Shown here: one piece after another, positions 36,480-48,400 of the stretch
How the letters are laid out: each line of letters starts with the position of its first letter
Position numbering within the stretch: position 1 is the first letter of the stretch
Origin: Xiphophorus maculatus
Taxonomy: Eukaryota > Chordata > Actinopteri > Cyprinodontiformes > Poeciliidae
Reading direction: 5' to 3'
Assembly (NCBI RefSeq): GCF_002775205.1
Contig: NC_036456.1
Span: 17,945,463-18,009,462, forward strand
DNA: 64,000 nucleotides
Program-made: the position numbers and the translations under genes
Notes under the pieces: generated by a model
The model's database searches: none
The model's input: only the letters and a program-made list of their open reading frames with translations
Told to the model about the DNA's origin: nothing

Positions 36480-36600
36480 CTGTTAAAAGCAGTTAAATGT
36501 CCGTCGAGTTCTGCTGCCCCAGTTTGAATGATGTCTCCTCTGATCTCCGTTGAAATGCCGGTTGGAGTGTATTTGTAGCCCAGTTTTAGCCCCGCCCACT
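36480..36600 (-). promoter_or_regulatory. slc3a2 non-coding first exon and core promoter
   Basis: A donor AACAG|GTAACC at 36480/36479 ends a 5' non-coding exon. About 90 bases upstream of it is a TATA-like TACAAATACA (near 36569-36577), and about 20 bases further up is a GC box, GGGCGGGGCT (36588-36598). Transcription should therefore start near 36.54-36.55 kb. A CT/GA-rich tract at 36.63-36.66 kb lies upstream. Confidence 0.6.
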
Positions 36601-37089
36601 GAGAGAAAAATCAACCAATCAGTTTGCTTCACACTCTCTCTCTTTCTCTCTCTCTCTTCGGCCACGAGGACAAATATGGCATATTTTTTTACAAAACTAA
36701 TTAAATACAAATATAGGTTTTTGCCTCCACGTCGTTACAGTCAAATGTAATGTGATAGTAGTTAGTTTTAAATCCTCGCTGATGTTTCCACTTTTGAAAA
36801 TAATAATAATAATAATAAAGAAAGTACAAAATGTACTTTTTGAAGATATGTTTAATCGAAATGTTCCTCCACTCTGAAATAGAGAAAACAGTAAAATTAG
36901 GCAGATCATTGATTACATCATTAGTATAATTAGCCATGATGATTGATTTAGACATCAAACCTTTGATCTTTAAATGATTGACCTGTCTGTTTCTCACAGG
37001 TCTAATTAAATCATCATCTGTGCTAAAATGCTCCCTTCTTCTGTGAGGCACAGACGAGGTGAAAAGAATGCTTTCTCTTTGTTTGTTAA

Positions 37090-37740
37090 AGGGTTTGTAA
37101 TGTACAATCTAACATGGAAATGACAAAAAAGTGTAGATTTGTGAAAAAGACTTACCCTTAAAGGTATTCACACTCTAAAACTACAAAACTTCAATAATAA
37201 ACCAACACCAAGTAACATAAGGAGAAGAAAAAGGATATGTGCTTTCCAACTTTTAACCAACTGAAAATGTTGCTTTTGTAGTCTGCCTCCCCTGGTTTGA
37301 TACCCCTGAATAAAATCCAAAGCAACAAATCTTCAAAGAAGAATCCAGTTTTGTGTAATCTATTAACCTTCTCTAGAAGATCAGTGAATAAAGGAAGGTT
37401 CCAACCCCAACTTTAAAGCAGGATTACATATTTAGATGGCTTAGTTAAAGTCTAAACCTGAATGTAATGGAATCCTTGACTCGTTGAGCTTAAACTACTT
37501 TGCAGAGACAAACAGGTAAAATGTAAATGCCTTGATGTGAAAATACTTTCACCTGTAAGTCCTGTTAAATGTGCTTTAAGAAAAAATAAAGAGTATTCAA
37601 GCAAACACACTTCAGTTGTCAGGTTGTATTTGTAAAAGATCTAGAAAACTATGTTTAAATTTTTGTATTTCATACAATCCCAGTAAAATCCAGTGATTTC
37701 TTTGGGTACAAATCAATTTCAGTACTTGCAAGGCACTGAT
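37090..37740. mobile_element. Tc1-like remnant, internally deleted
   Basis: Segments such as 'gatacccctgaataaaatcc' near 37.31 kb and 'acttgcaaggcactga' near 37.73 kb recall the two terminal regions of the same Tc1-like family that forms the nest at 38.86-40.87 kb. No transposase frame is recognisable here. The limits are approximate. Confidence 0.4.
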
Positions 37741-39093
37741 TGTATTTGCAAATGAAGACTAGGAAACGTAACAGGGGATTATTTCTTTTTACAGACGCTG
37801 TGGGTTTATGTAAACCTGCCATGTTCTCTGTTTTTAGTTTATTTTCCTGCCTCCTAACAATGGACGGGATTTACACAAAGACTTTTCTCGGTAAAGGCAT
37901 AAAAACAGCTCTTTGATCTCAAAGGTCTGCGTTTCACCTTGCTGCTGTTTTGTTTTCATGTGAACCCTCCTGTTTTAATGTGATCTGATTTTTGCTGATG
38001 ACTGAAGTCATAATGTCGCCTGTATTACGTTATAGTTAATTTAAATGATCTGATCTGAAAAACAACATCCTCCTCCTGTGGCTGCTGTTGCTCTGACACA
38101 TTTCCCAGCTGCTGCTGACCTTCACTGTACAACATAGTTCTCAGAAAAAACCTCCCAACAGTTTCATGCTCACAGTCCATTGGGGTCTCCAGTGCTATTT
38201 GCTTTGTTTACAGTACAAGGTTGTTGCCTGAATATTTGGAGAGCTTCATTATCTGCAACAATAATGTTGAGCTAAACCTTTTTAGGGTTTGTAGATGAGA
38301 AACAAACATTCTTTTGGCAGTTTCTTTGTAACACAAGCTCGTTGTTGCTTGACACCATGTATTTGATCTGTACCTAACCACTCAGGCTGTTATTTCTGAG
38401 TCAGTCTCTACAATTTAAAAACAAGTCAACAACTTTGTGAAGCCACAGAAAAACCAGCAGGAACCAGCTTACCTACTCTGCTCTCACGTGACTGCACCTC
38501 TGCATGTAAGTGCTTGCTCTGTTTATGTGTTTGATTTACCCCAGATTCTCGTCACTCTTCCTCTGTAATATTATAGGTCACATAAATCAGAGCTGACCCA
38601 TATATTCATGAGGTGTAAAAATATAAAGTTGTACTCCAGCTTCTCATTCACCACAGGGTCAGTCTGTCTATTTACGTCTTGGCCTAAAACCTGCACCTAT
38701 CTATTTCGGACACTGTGACACAGCAACTTTTAACCTAAGTTATTGGGCCAGACCTCAGACAGTGTCTCACAATCCAATTGACCTGCAGAAATGTATGTCT
38801 TGACCCAGGGCAAATGTCTCGACCCAGAGCAAATGTCACAGCCACCCCCATTGCTTTCCAAATGTTTCCACACTTTTCTACTTTGTCCATCTTTGGTTGG
38901 TTTATTGGGATGACCTCTAATAGACCAACAGAAAGTAGTAGATTAAAAGAATAGTGGAACAAAAATGATACCGGATCAGAGATAGGGTTAGGGCAGGATT
39001 AACAGTTTTTAAAAACAAACATTTGGAAAGGGTGAAATTAATTCAACCATCTTTACCCTGATGCCCTGATATAAAATCTAGTGTAACTTATGT

Positions 39094-39789
39094 CTCATTT
39101 CTACTGATTGATTCGGTTCTACACAACACTTTGTCCATTTCCAGTGTAAAATCGGCCCATACAACCCGTACCACACCATTCCTGAACTTCCTTTAGTTGT
39201 AGGTCAATGGACAATGGTACAATACGGTTAGGGTGGAGCTATTCCCGTCTCATATTACAGTCCACTGATTGGGGAACAGAAAAACATCACTGCTTGCAAC
39301 AAGCACGAGACATACTACTGCACCACCGCCGCTAAGATTGTCGTCAGACTAGCATGACGCCACATCGCCTGCCCAGTGAATCCAATTGGCAGAGGAAATG
39401 TCCTGAATTTGATAAAATAAGCCCCTGTCTACAGGCGTTGTTTTTGCTCGGTTCTTCCTCAGATTTGTCTGCAGATCCTACTCAATTCCTTCCTATTGTT
39501 TTGGAAACGCCTCAGAGATGGTACAAGCCGGGTATTGCATACAAGTGATTGGCAGAACACTGCATTCATTGGCCGTGCAGCGTCAGTCAGACTGGGCAAC
39601 CCGCACCGAACATACCTAGAGATTTCAGAGAAACTAACCCGTTCACGTCTACATGGTGATGAACACCCTGCCAATGGAGACACTCCCAACTTGGCTAGAA
39701 CTTGGCTAGAATTATCTGGCTGGAGTGAGAGTTGACACGCGAGAAGGGGATATAGTGTCACCAGTGGCATACCACTCAGTGGAAATGAG
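39094..39789. mobile_element. Non-autonomous DNA element inserted in the Tc1-like copy
   Basis: The left end CTCATTTCTACTGATTG and the inverted right end CTCATTTCCACTGAGTG match at 15 of 17 positions. Flanking Tc1-like sequence reads across the gap. The interior has only short frames without known domains. No target-site duplication is clear and the superfamily is unassigned. Confidence 0.6.
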
Positions 39790-40252
39790 GAATATCTGCC
39801 TTCAGACATCAGCATAATGGTAAAAACCTGACTCATCTGTTAAAGCTTCAGAGGTTTGTTAGAGAAAATAAATGAACATAAAGCATCATGAAGACCAAAA
39901 TAACCTCTACCAACCATCTAATCAGAAGCAGACCAGGACAAACATTAGTTGTGTGCTCTACAAATCTGACCTTTATGCAAACAAGGGAAGAAAAAAGCCG
40001 CTGTTCAAAAAATGTTGTAAGAAGTCCAATTTATATTGAGCAACCAGACCGTTCATCCCGACAGAGAGACATGATGATAGCATTACTCTTAAGGGATGCC
40101 TTCTTTTGGCAGGGACAGGGAAGCTGGTGAGAGTTAGTGGGAAGAGTGCCTGAACTAAATATAGGAAATTCCTGGAGGAAAACTTGTTGGAGTTTGCAAA
40201 AGACTTGAGACTGAGGTGGAGGTTTGCCTTCCAGCAAGACAATGACCCTGAA

Positions 40253-40670
40253 TATTCTTCATTTGTTAGTTTATTTGACAGAGACAATGCACACAAACAT
40301 AGAACAGAACAAGTCTGTAACTTATGGGTTGCATAAAGAGCACAGCTACAGCTAATTTGCAACTCCAGCCCCTGGCTGGGCATTTCTATGCATTAAAGTG
40401 CATACAATTTATAAATCAAAATACAGTAACAATACAGAAGACTATTTCTGCCTATATATTCGTGTGTTTAACCTTGCAACCTCCAAATCAATGTAATAAA
40501 ACCTATATGTTAAAGTATGTACAAATTAATAAATCAAGATACAATAAAAATGCATATATTTATAAACAACCGTGCAACCTTCTAATTTATATATGTCCTG
40601 GCACATCTTTATACTTTCAGCTAATATACTAAAAATTGTAAATACAATACTAACTCACTAATAGATACAC
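40253..40670. mobile_element. Second insertion in the Tc1-like copy (unassigned repeat)
   Basis: The segment starting 'tttatttgacagagacaatg' separates 'aatgaccctgaa' from 'catacaaccagaactgcagt', which are adjacent in related Tc1-like copies. Its text resembles a common teleost retroelement 3' region, but no coding frame supports a class. Confidence 0.45.
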
Positions 40671-40879
40671 TCCCACACATACAACCAGAACTGCAGTGGA
40701 GATGCTAAAATCAAAGCATATTCATGAGTTAGAATAAATCAGTCAGAGATTATACAGTATATAGTACATAGGTACAAGCCACACTTTTCAGATTTAAAAG
40801 TATAGAAGAAAAAACATGTTTTTTTCTTCCTCTTCACTATTATGCCAATAAAATTCACTGACCAAATGTGGGGGAGTTC

Positions 40880-43350
40880 AGGGGGTATTTTTCTTTATGT
40901 GTTAGAAGATGGACCCAAATGAAGCAGGCAAGAAAACATTGAGTTGAGTGAAAGATTTAATGACAAAAAATATATAAAAAGGGCTCACTAAACTAGTAAT
41001 GAACCATTGAATCCAAAGAACTAAACCCATAAATCCAAGGGAAGGATGGCAAGGAATAGACGAGAGAATCCGGCGAGGAGTGACTGAGAATGAGGTGCTT
41101 CATTATGGGGAGGTTGAATGCAGAACAAAAGACCTGGGCTGATGAGCTAACGGGCTCCAGGTGTGAGTGGGGGGAGCAGGAGGCCGACTGAGGAGAGGGA
41201 GAGAGAAAGTCCAAAGGGGAACTGGAAATAAATCTAACACTAAAGAACAACTAAACTAAAGAAGCCTAGTAAAACTAGAGTGACAAAGAATTACTAGAAA
41301 CAAGAAATAAACATAATGAACTAGAATCACTGAGGAAGAACTGAAGTGGAAACAAGGCAGAGCTAATAGAAAAAACTAAATAACACACAAAAAAAGAGAA
41401 AACCTTAAACCCCAGATCCTAACAGTGTTATAGCACTAGATTCTCCAGACAGTCAGATACTCATCGTGAACATCTCTGTGTGCACCCAGCCGCTCCATCT
41501 GGTTTTCTTTTTATCTCTGCGTGACGCTCACGCGTTTGCAGAGTCAGGTTGTAACAGAGCTGCCTCATGTGAACACAGTGTGCTGTTGATCTGCAGCACA
41601 TGGGACAAGATGTAAAGTAACTAACAGGCTATTCTAACGTTTCCACTCACTTTAGTCCACTTTCCAGGCAGGAGTATATTGAACAGCAGGAAACATGGTA
41701 GAAAAAAATGAGGGGAAGAGAAAATTTGCAGTGTCAGGGGAAGTATGACGGAGGGGAGGAGTCAGAGAAATAAGGGAAAGGGCGTACAGTGGGAGCTGAA
41801 GGAAGGAGATGTAAACATGTTTATGAGATGAAGAGGAAGCAAATATTAAAGTGACATTAACACAATACTGATCTATATTTATGTGTGTGTGTTTCCACTA
41901 ATGTTATCTGAGCCCTGATCCCAAGAAAGGGAGTAAGGTTTATGCATTTAGAGTTTTTCTCTGTTAGATGATGCAGTTCTTTCTGTTTGTGGCTAGAAAG
42001 GAGTTAAAGGTTGTTAGCTCTGAGCTCAAAAATGCATGCAGGCTAGTAATTCCTGTTCTCTCCAGTTCAGCTGTCTTTGTACGTTAAACAACACATCAGG
42101 TTCAGGGTCGGGGCTTCAACAAAGACAAAATATCCCACTGCTAAAAGAAATGAAAATGTCCAATCCTAATGTCAAAAGATAAATAAAAATGAGACAGTAA
42201 GTAGTACTTCATTCCAGCTTTCGATGAAAGTGTTTAAGTTGGTTAAAAAGCACAAACAGGCAGAGATTCAGCCTCACAATAAATCCAGGTCTGATCCCCT
42301 GTGGGAGAGTTTATTTTGCGAGACGGCATGAGCTCGATGGAAAAAAAGAAAAAACAGAGCGCAGCAAAACAAACCCAGACCAGTTCAGACCAGTCTGTCT
42401 AAGGATGCGTGTTTTTCATCTCATTGTTTCAGGGTCCCAACATGCAGACACCCAACAGGCGGATTTCAGGCTCTGAAACAATGAAGGACTTTAGTCTCAG
42501 CACAGAACAAAGGCTCAGGTGTTTATTTTCTAAACTTGCTTCGCTGTTCTAGGAGTTTTGACCCGTTTAAGATCTAATCAATCCATATTACTGTATATCT
42601 CTGATTTTACATAAGAACAGGGTGTGAAGTACTCAATAATTTAGTCCTGGACTTTGATTTGTATTGTGCAATTCTTGATGCATCGCTGATATGATCTCCA
42701 TCTTGTAGGTGTTTATTAACCCATAGAGTTGTGTAACCAAGGTCTTCCTTACTTGAAACATACATGTTGGTTTGTTTGAATTAAATACACCAATAATCAG
42801 AGGTTGAAGCATTTTATTGTCACTGTTTGTAATAAGAACCCCAGTAACACAACCGTTTAATGAGCAACTAAACCCCAAACAAATTGTCTTTTTTTCAGAT
42901 GAACTTTCTAAATTGGTTCTTAATGTTTCTGTGTAAATTAAGACATTTTCATGTAAATATATTTAATTCTACAATATTTAGCCTAAAGCTGACTCGGTGC
43001 TGCCCTCTTTGGGTTGAACGGTGGCTACTGCAGCTGAATTTTCTTATTGGTTACAGCGGTACATCACAGCTGATATATCTGCTTTTTCCTTCTAGCAATC
43101 TTGTATGTATGCATTTGTTTTCAAAATAAAACATTAGGTCACCACATATGTAGATTCCGTTTAAAAATCTGAATATTTAAGAGGTAAATATCTTACCTCT
43201 TTTATTTTATTGGGATTTTATCTCTTTGGCCAACTTAAAAAGACCAAAAGTCAATGTAGAATCAAAACCTAATTTAATATTACTGACCTTAAGCTATTTT
43301 ACAAAGATGAATGAGCAGAACATGCTATATATTACTGCAGGTTACAAGGA
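40880..43350. other. Intergenic DNA with repeat-like sequence, no gene
   Basis: 40.9-41.43 kb is A-rich and resembles dispersed repeat sequence. The rest contains short frames only. Nothing is assignable to a gene. Confidence 0.4.
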
Positions 43351-43359
43351 TGCACTATA

Positions 43360-43465
43360 TGTTTTGTTGATAAAATCCCATTAAACTACTTTGAAGTTTG
43401 TTGTTGTAATGTCACAAAGTGTGAAAAACGTCCAAGGGGCATGAATCCTTTTGTAAGACACAGTG
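43360..43465. mobile_element. Terminal fragment of the same Tc1-like family
   Basis: The text 'gttgttgtaatgtcacaaag...ccaaggggcatgaatcc' resembles the terminal region of the Tc1-like element at 38.86-40.87 kb. It is short and lacks coding capacity. Confidence 0.4.
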
Positions 43466-43670
43466 TAAGACTGCTAACTATAAATGGTTTACTCGGTATT
43501 CATGTGTTGAGCCTCCTTAAATCCTCCTGACTCCTTTGAGCTCCTCTTTGTGAAACTGCCCAGCAAACAATGGCTCCATGTTACGTAAGAAACCCCTCAC
43601 TGTGAACTGAATGTGAAGCAGCACACAACGGTGATGAAGCACTTTTCCCTCCCCCATCAACCCAACATGC

Positions 43671-43742
43671 AGCAGAGTGGCGCAGCGGAAGCGTGCTGGG
43701 CCCATAACCCAGAGGTCGATGGATCGAAACCATCCTCTGCTA
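43671..43742 (+). tRNA. Initiator tRNA-Met (CAT)
   Basis: A 72-base tRNA with acceptor stem AGCAGAG/CTCTGCT and anticodon CAT at 43703-43705. Initiator hallmarks are all visible: an A1:T72 pair, three G:C pairs in the anticodon stem (GGG/CCC) and ATCGAAA in place of TTCGAAA in the T-loop. It is essentially the conserved vertebrate initiator sequence, with internal A and B boxes. TTTT follows directly at 43744 as a Pol III terminator. No CCA is encoded, as expected in eukaryotes. Confidence 0.97.
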
Positions 43743-43744
43743 TT

Positions 43745-45280
43745 TTCTGAAAACTTGTGACGTTGGATCTGGAAGAATCGGCTCCGTCGCTTTTTCACTT
43801 CTGTCCCTGGAGATTCAATGATGCTAAACCAGGCAGAAGGCTGGACAACTTTAGATTAAACATTTACCTCATTTGCGTCCATTATACATTTTCCCTTCAA
43901 TTTAACAGGCAATGAGAGCAGCAGCAGCAGTCATGAACACTGACCTTTGACTTGCAGTCAGCTACAAATAAACGCCGATAAAAAAGCTTTAATAATGAGG
44001 ATATTTTACATATTTTACAGGGTTAAATTTGCTTATAAGCCTCCTATTTTAGGGAAAATGCTGGTAATAGGTGTTACACGGCTGCATTGAAGTCTTCTGT
44101 TGTTGATCTCGTGAAGTATCATCAAGATGTCTGCCAGGTTTTCTAGTTTCAGGTTCCTCCTCGATATATTGCATCTTTATATATTTGATATGTAGCAAGA
44201 CTTATTGAAGTCAACTGAGGAAAATGTAAAAACAAAAGAAAGAAGTTTATTTCCAACCCCTGTTTTCTTTCCGCTTTCACAATAGCTTTTTGCATAGCAC
44301 CCCCTAGAGGATTTGAGCTCTCATTACTATCTGAAGAGGTTTGAGGTGGAGCCATATGAAGGATTACAGTTTTGTTAGTTTTAAATATCTATAAGTACAT
44401 ATACTCAAATACTTAATTTGATTTTAATTTGGATTTATTTCATCACAAAAAAATCATCACAACTATGTATAGTCACAAACTTGATAATTACTGCAGATAT
44501 TATTTCTTTTTGTTTTTTAAGAAAGCTGCTTCTGGTTAACTGCAATAAATAAATACCTCTTAACTCACATCTGCTCTCTAAGTGCCTTTCATTTGTAGAT
44601 TTTTGGCCTCCTTTATCACCTCTTTTAGCATTTTTTCTGTGTTGTAGCACTATCTGAAACAACATACATAACAAATAGGAAGGCCTCAAAACCCTTTTCT
44701 AAAACTTGATTTTTACCACAAATAACCTCATAAAGTTTCAATATTTATTTTTGTAGAAGGCCTGACTAAGAAATGAGCATAATCACCTTAATTTTCCAAG
44801 GCAGAGAAGAAATGAAGTCAAAACGAAGCTCATTTGTCATGGAGAGTGTATAAATAAAATGTTGTATATGAAAAAGAAGGTTTAATTTAGCTGCGTCGTA
44901 CCAATAAGGCAACTATCGAAAAAGGACGACTATTTTTTACGTCCACATCCTTTTTGTATTTTTAGACAAAACCAATCAGCTGACATAAACGCATTTTACT
45001 AGTTGAATTAAACACAGTGGGTTTTCAGGGTACATTCTCTGTAAATTATTTCATTTCAAGCACAGTGTTTTTTAAGCTACGCAAACTAAAAGGTCACCAT
45101 TATTTGTAACACAATCTTAAGAGCTCTATATAAAGCACATAATGAAAAAATATAAAGCACATAATGAAAAAATATAAGGCACTTAATAAAAAAATTTGCT
45201 GTACTTAAAATTTAACGACTTGTTTTCTTACGCACCCGTCGGTAAACTTGCCAGCCACAATATGGCCGACTCGCTGACAA
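43745..45280. other. Intergenic DNA, no gene; short tandem repeat near its right end
   Basis: AT-rich sequence with short frames only. At 45129-45196 three 22-bp units (TATAAAGCACATAATGAAAA...) occur in tandem, the third diverged. Confidence 0.45.
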
Positions 45281-45466
45281 ATCGTTGCTACGGCAACAAA
45301 AGCGAAGCGGCGTCCACTGTTCTATACGCAAGCACGCACTGAACTACGTCACAAACCAGGAAATGTCCACAGAGATAAGTGACTGAAGAATCACAACACA
45401 GCAACTCACCGCGGCGGTTTCCCGACGGTTCTATTTCGTGTTTCTGGTTTTAATTTATCTCTGGAA
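45250..45466 (+). promoter_or_regulatory. snx15 promoter and 5' UTR
   Basis: A CpG-bearing stretch immediately upstream of the snx15 start. It contains the perfect-half-site X-box GTTGCTACGGCAAC (45284-45297), a CATATTG/ATGGCC block near 45.26 kb and TACGTCAC near 45.35 kb. No TATA box is visible, which fits a housekeeping-type promoter. The transcription start cannot be placed exactly. Confidence 0.55.
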
Positions 45467-48400
45467 ATGTCACGGAAACCCAAAGACGAATACTACCGGT
45501 TCTTCTCTGTTACCGACCCACGGAACCACGAGAAGGGGTACACGGAGTACAAAGTGACAGCCAGGGTAAGTTGCAGCTCTATTACCGTACTGTTTCATTT
45601 ACACAAAAATTACTTCTGTTACTGAACAGATGTTCATGTTCCGAAAAATATTTCAGGTGCATTTCAATAAATTTGTATATTATTGAAAAGTTTATGAATT
45701 CCACTCTCTCCATTCACTAAGAGAAACACATTAAATAGATTAAATACGGGTTTATTTTTTGCTAATTATGATGATTTTCCATTTACAATTACATTTATGA
45801 TTAATGTAATAAATATCAATAATAAAAACATTTTTAATACTGGAATGTCAGCTTAATGAAAAGTATGTCCAATTTCCGCCTTAAGGTTATTATTTTCAAA
45901 AGGTTAATTTTACGAGCAAATATTAAAATTCAGTGAGCTGAACCTGTACTTCTGCGTACAGATAAAATACTTTTGTTTTTCCTACACAAAACAAAAACAA
46001 GCATGCAAACGTTGTAAAGTCAGAGAACATGTCGAGATATAAACACAAATCCACCCGGGGGGGATTTTATTTGAGGTTGGGATGCTTTGCTGGTGCTGGA
46101 GTGAAACGGGACATGTGATTCTGTTCATGTGCTCCAGCAGCCTTATGACCACTTTAATGCCCGTTCAAAAAGGATTTATTGAGCTCAGGTGATCTCTGCA
46201 GACACAATAACATGCTCAAAACTCGGATTAGGTGGAACCAATCTATTTTAACTTCTCACCCTTGCAGTTTGTGTCCAAGCGTCACCCGGATGATGTGAAG
46301 GAGGTGGTGGTGTGGAAGAGGTTCTCCGAGCTGAAGAAGCTCCACGGAGAGCTGTCCTACACTCACAGGAACCTGTTCAGGAGGCAGGAGGAGTTTCCGG
46401 TGTTTCCACGCGCTCATGTTTTTGGTGGGATGTGTAAAAGTTTCCTTCAGACGTAGTTTACTCATCTGTTTCTGAATGATGCTACACCTCAGATAGGTTT
46501 ACAACATTAGACTTAATGTTGGAGCTGCTGGTTCACATGGTTGAACGTTTGAGTGTTTTTTTTAGTAAATACTTGTGTACTTCATCACGTATCTCTGGGT
46601 TTATAATTTTTTATTTAATAGCTCTTTTTCCAGGGTTGGAGGCTCATACAACAGACAACTAAAACAATGTTTTGACACAAGCATTAGCTGCACAAGATTT
46701 TTTTCCTGCAACACAGGTTTTCCTTTTTCCATAAAAGTTCAGTTATTTAAATACTTCCCTCAGTCATGTCTGCTGCAATGATCCTTAGCAAGTTGCACCT
46801 TATCTACACACGTTTTGAAGCTTTTGGTGTAATTGTGGCTGGATTTTTGGAGTCAGTATAGTTCATTTTACCTGGTGGTTCCTGGTACAGACATGGCTTT
46901 AAATCATAGTGCAGAAATTTTCATCAGAGGTCGAGGTTGGAGTTCTTCCAGAAACGTAATGTAAGACGGATTTATCTAATCCACCATGAATTTTGAAGCG
47001 TTTTTAAGATTATTGTTCTGTTAGAAGACCAGTTTGTGTCCAACTTATTTATTTGAGGTGAAACTGAGGAATTTGCCAGCAGTCTTTTTAGTTTATTGTT
47101 CCCGTTTATCCAGAGCACCAGTAAGACCAGTAACAAACAGAGCCATTTTATTAAACTTTCAGCATCATAATCAGCTTTATCATCTTGTTGTGTTCATCTT
47201 AGGGAGGTTTGATGAAGCTGTGATTGAGGAGAGAAGGAAGGCAGCAGAGAGCATGCTTCTGTTCACTACCAGTATACCTGCACTATACAACAGCCCACAA
47301 CTAAAGGACTTCTTCAGGGTGAGGACAAACTGCTATAGTTATAGATTTTGTTTTGATTTGTATACGTTGTTCTGTTTATTTTGCAAATTAGAGCTGTTAG
47401 AATTATAATCTTAAAATGCGACAAAGTCATTGTTCTTCAAGTTAAAATGAATGACATTTCACAACGTGGTGCATTACTATATTCTGAAAATAATATACAT
47501 AACAGTACATTTCCAGCATTTCAAAAAAGATTTATTAAAAGAGATAGCATGTGTAGTTTGAGCGGATTAGAGGTATTTAAAAACAAACAAAGTCAGAGCT
47601 AAAAAAGTGGAACATTATTTCTATTTAGGGAGCATTCTGTCTAAAGAAAACAAAGAGAGTAGATAAATTTTCACTTTTAAGAAAATAGTAAAATATACTA
47701 TCAAGGTGTAATGAAGTATATTGATTTGGTAAAGTTTTGTTCTTTGTCATTATTAGCTACATATATGGATGGTTGGTTGATGTTTAGTTACTTATGGTAA
47801 AACAAATTCACTTTTAAGAGAAAGGGTAGACTATATAAGATTTTTTTCATTCAAAACGTTGTTCATGTCAATATGTGACATGTTAATTTGAACTGCAAAA
47901 GAATAAAATAAAACATAAATTAATGGATGTTAGGGTGGGGAAGTCAGCAGACCTCTGGATCCATCCCCGGCGTCCTCGGCCGGGCCTCTGCCTCCTCCTC
48001 TCATCCCCCTGCCGAAGAGGAGGGCCTCAGACTGTGAACCCGCCGAAGAGGAGGAGGGCAGGGAGGCTCCCACCTTACCTCAAGACCTGGGCACCAACAT
48101 CAGCTTGGAGGTCGGGGAGCCGGAGGTGGCGGCTGAGGCCTACAACGAGGTCGGAGGAACTCCGACAGAAGAAGAACAGGAGGATCTTGACGACGCAGAA
48201 CTGGATGACCGAGGTTTAAATCTAACAATCTGCACGCTGTTTCTGGTTTATTTATGTCTTTGTCATCATTTCGGTTCATGTTTCCATCTGCAGTGTCGTC
48301 TCCTGAGCTGTCTCTAACGAGACTCCAGCAGTCGGAGGAGACGCAGGAGGAATTCGATTCATTGTTTGACTCTGTGGTTGAAGAGCAAGTCCCGTCTCCC

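Larger units (their letters stand above)
38860..40870 (+). mobile_element. Decayed Tc1-like element interrupted by two later insertions
   Basis: The element is recognisable in three blocks: 38.86-39.09 kb (left terminal region, 'tccatctttggttggtttat'), 39.79-40.25 kb (transposase, including 'agcagggacagg'-type text and 'gactgaggtggaggtttgcc') and 40.67-40.87 kb (C-terminal and right terminal text, 'aatcaaagcatattcatgag', 'gccacacttttcagat'). The order and orientation match one plus-strand Tc1-like element whose continuity is broken at about 39091 and 40253. Frames are disrupted. The assignment is from memory of the family. Confidence 0.7.

Noticed and set aside
39459..39836. 125-codon minus-strand frame and an opposite 79-codon frame
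   Set aside because: They lie inside the inserted non-autonomous element and show no transposase or other known motif.
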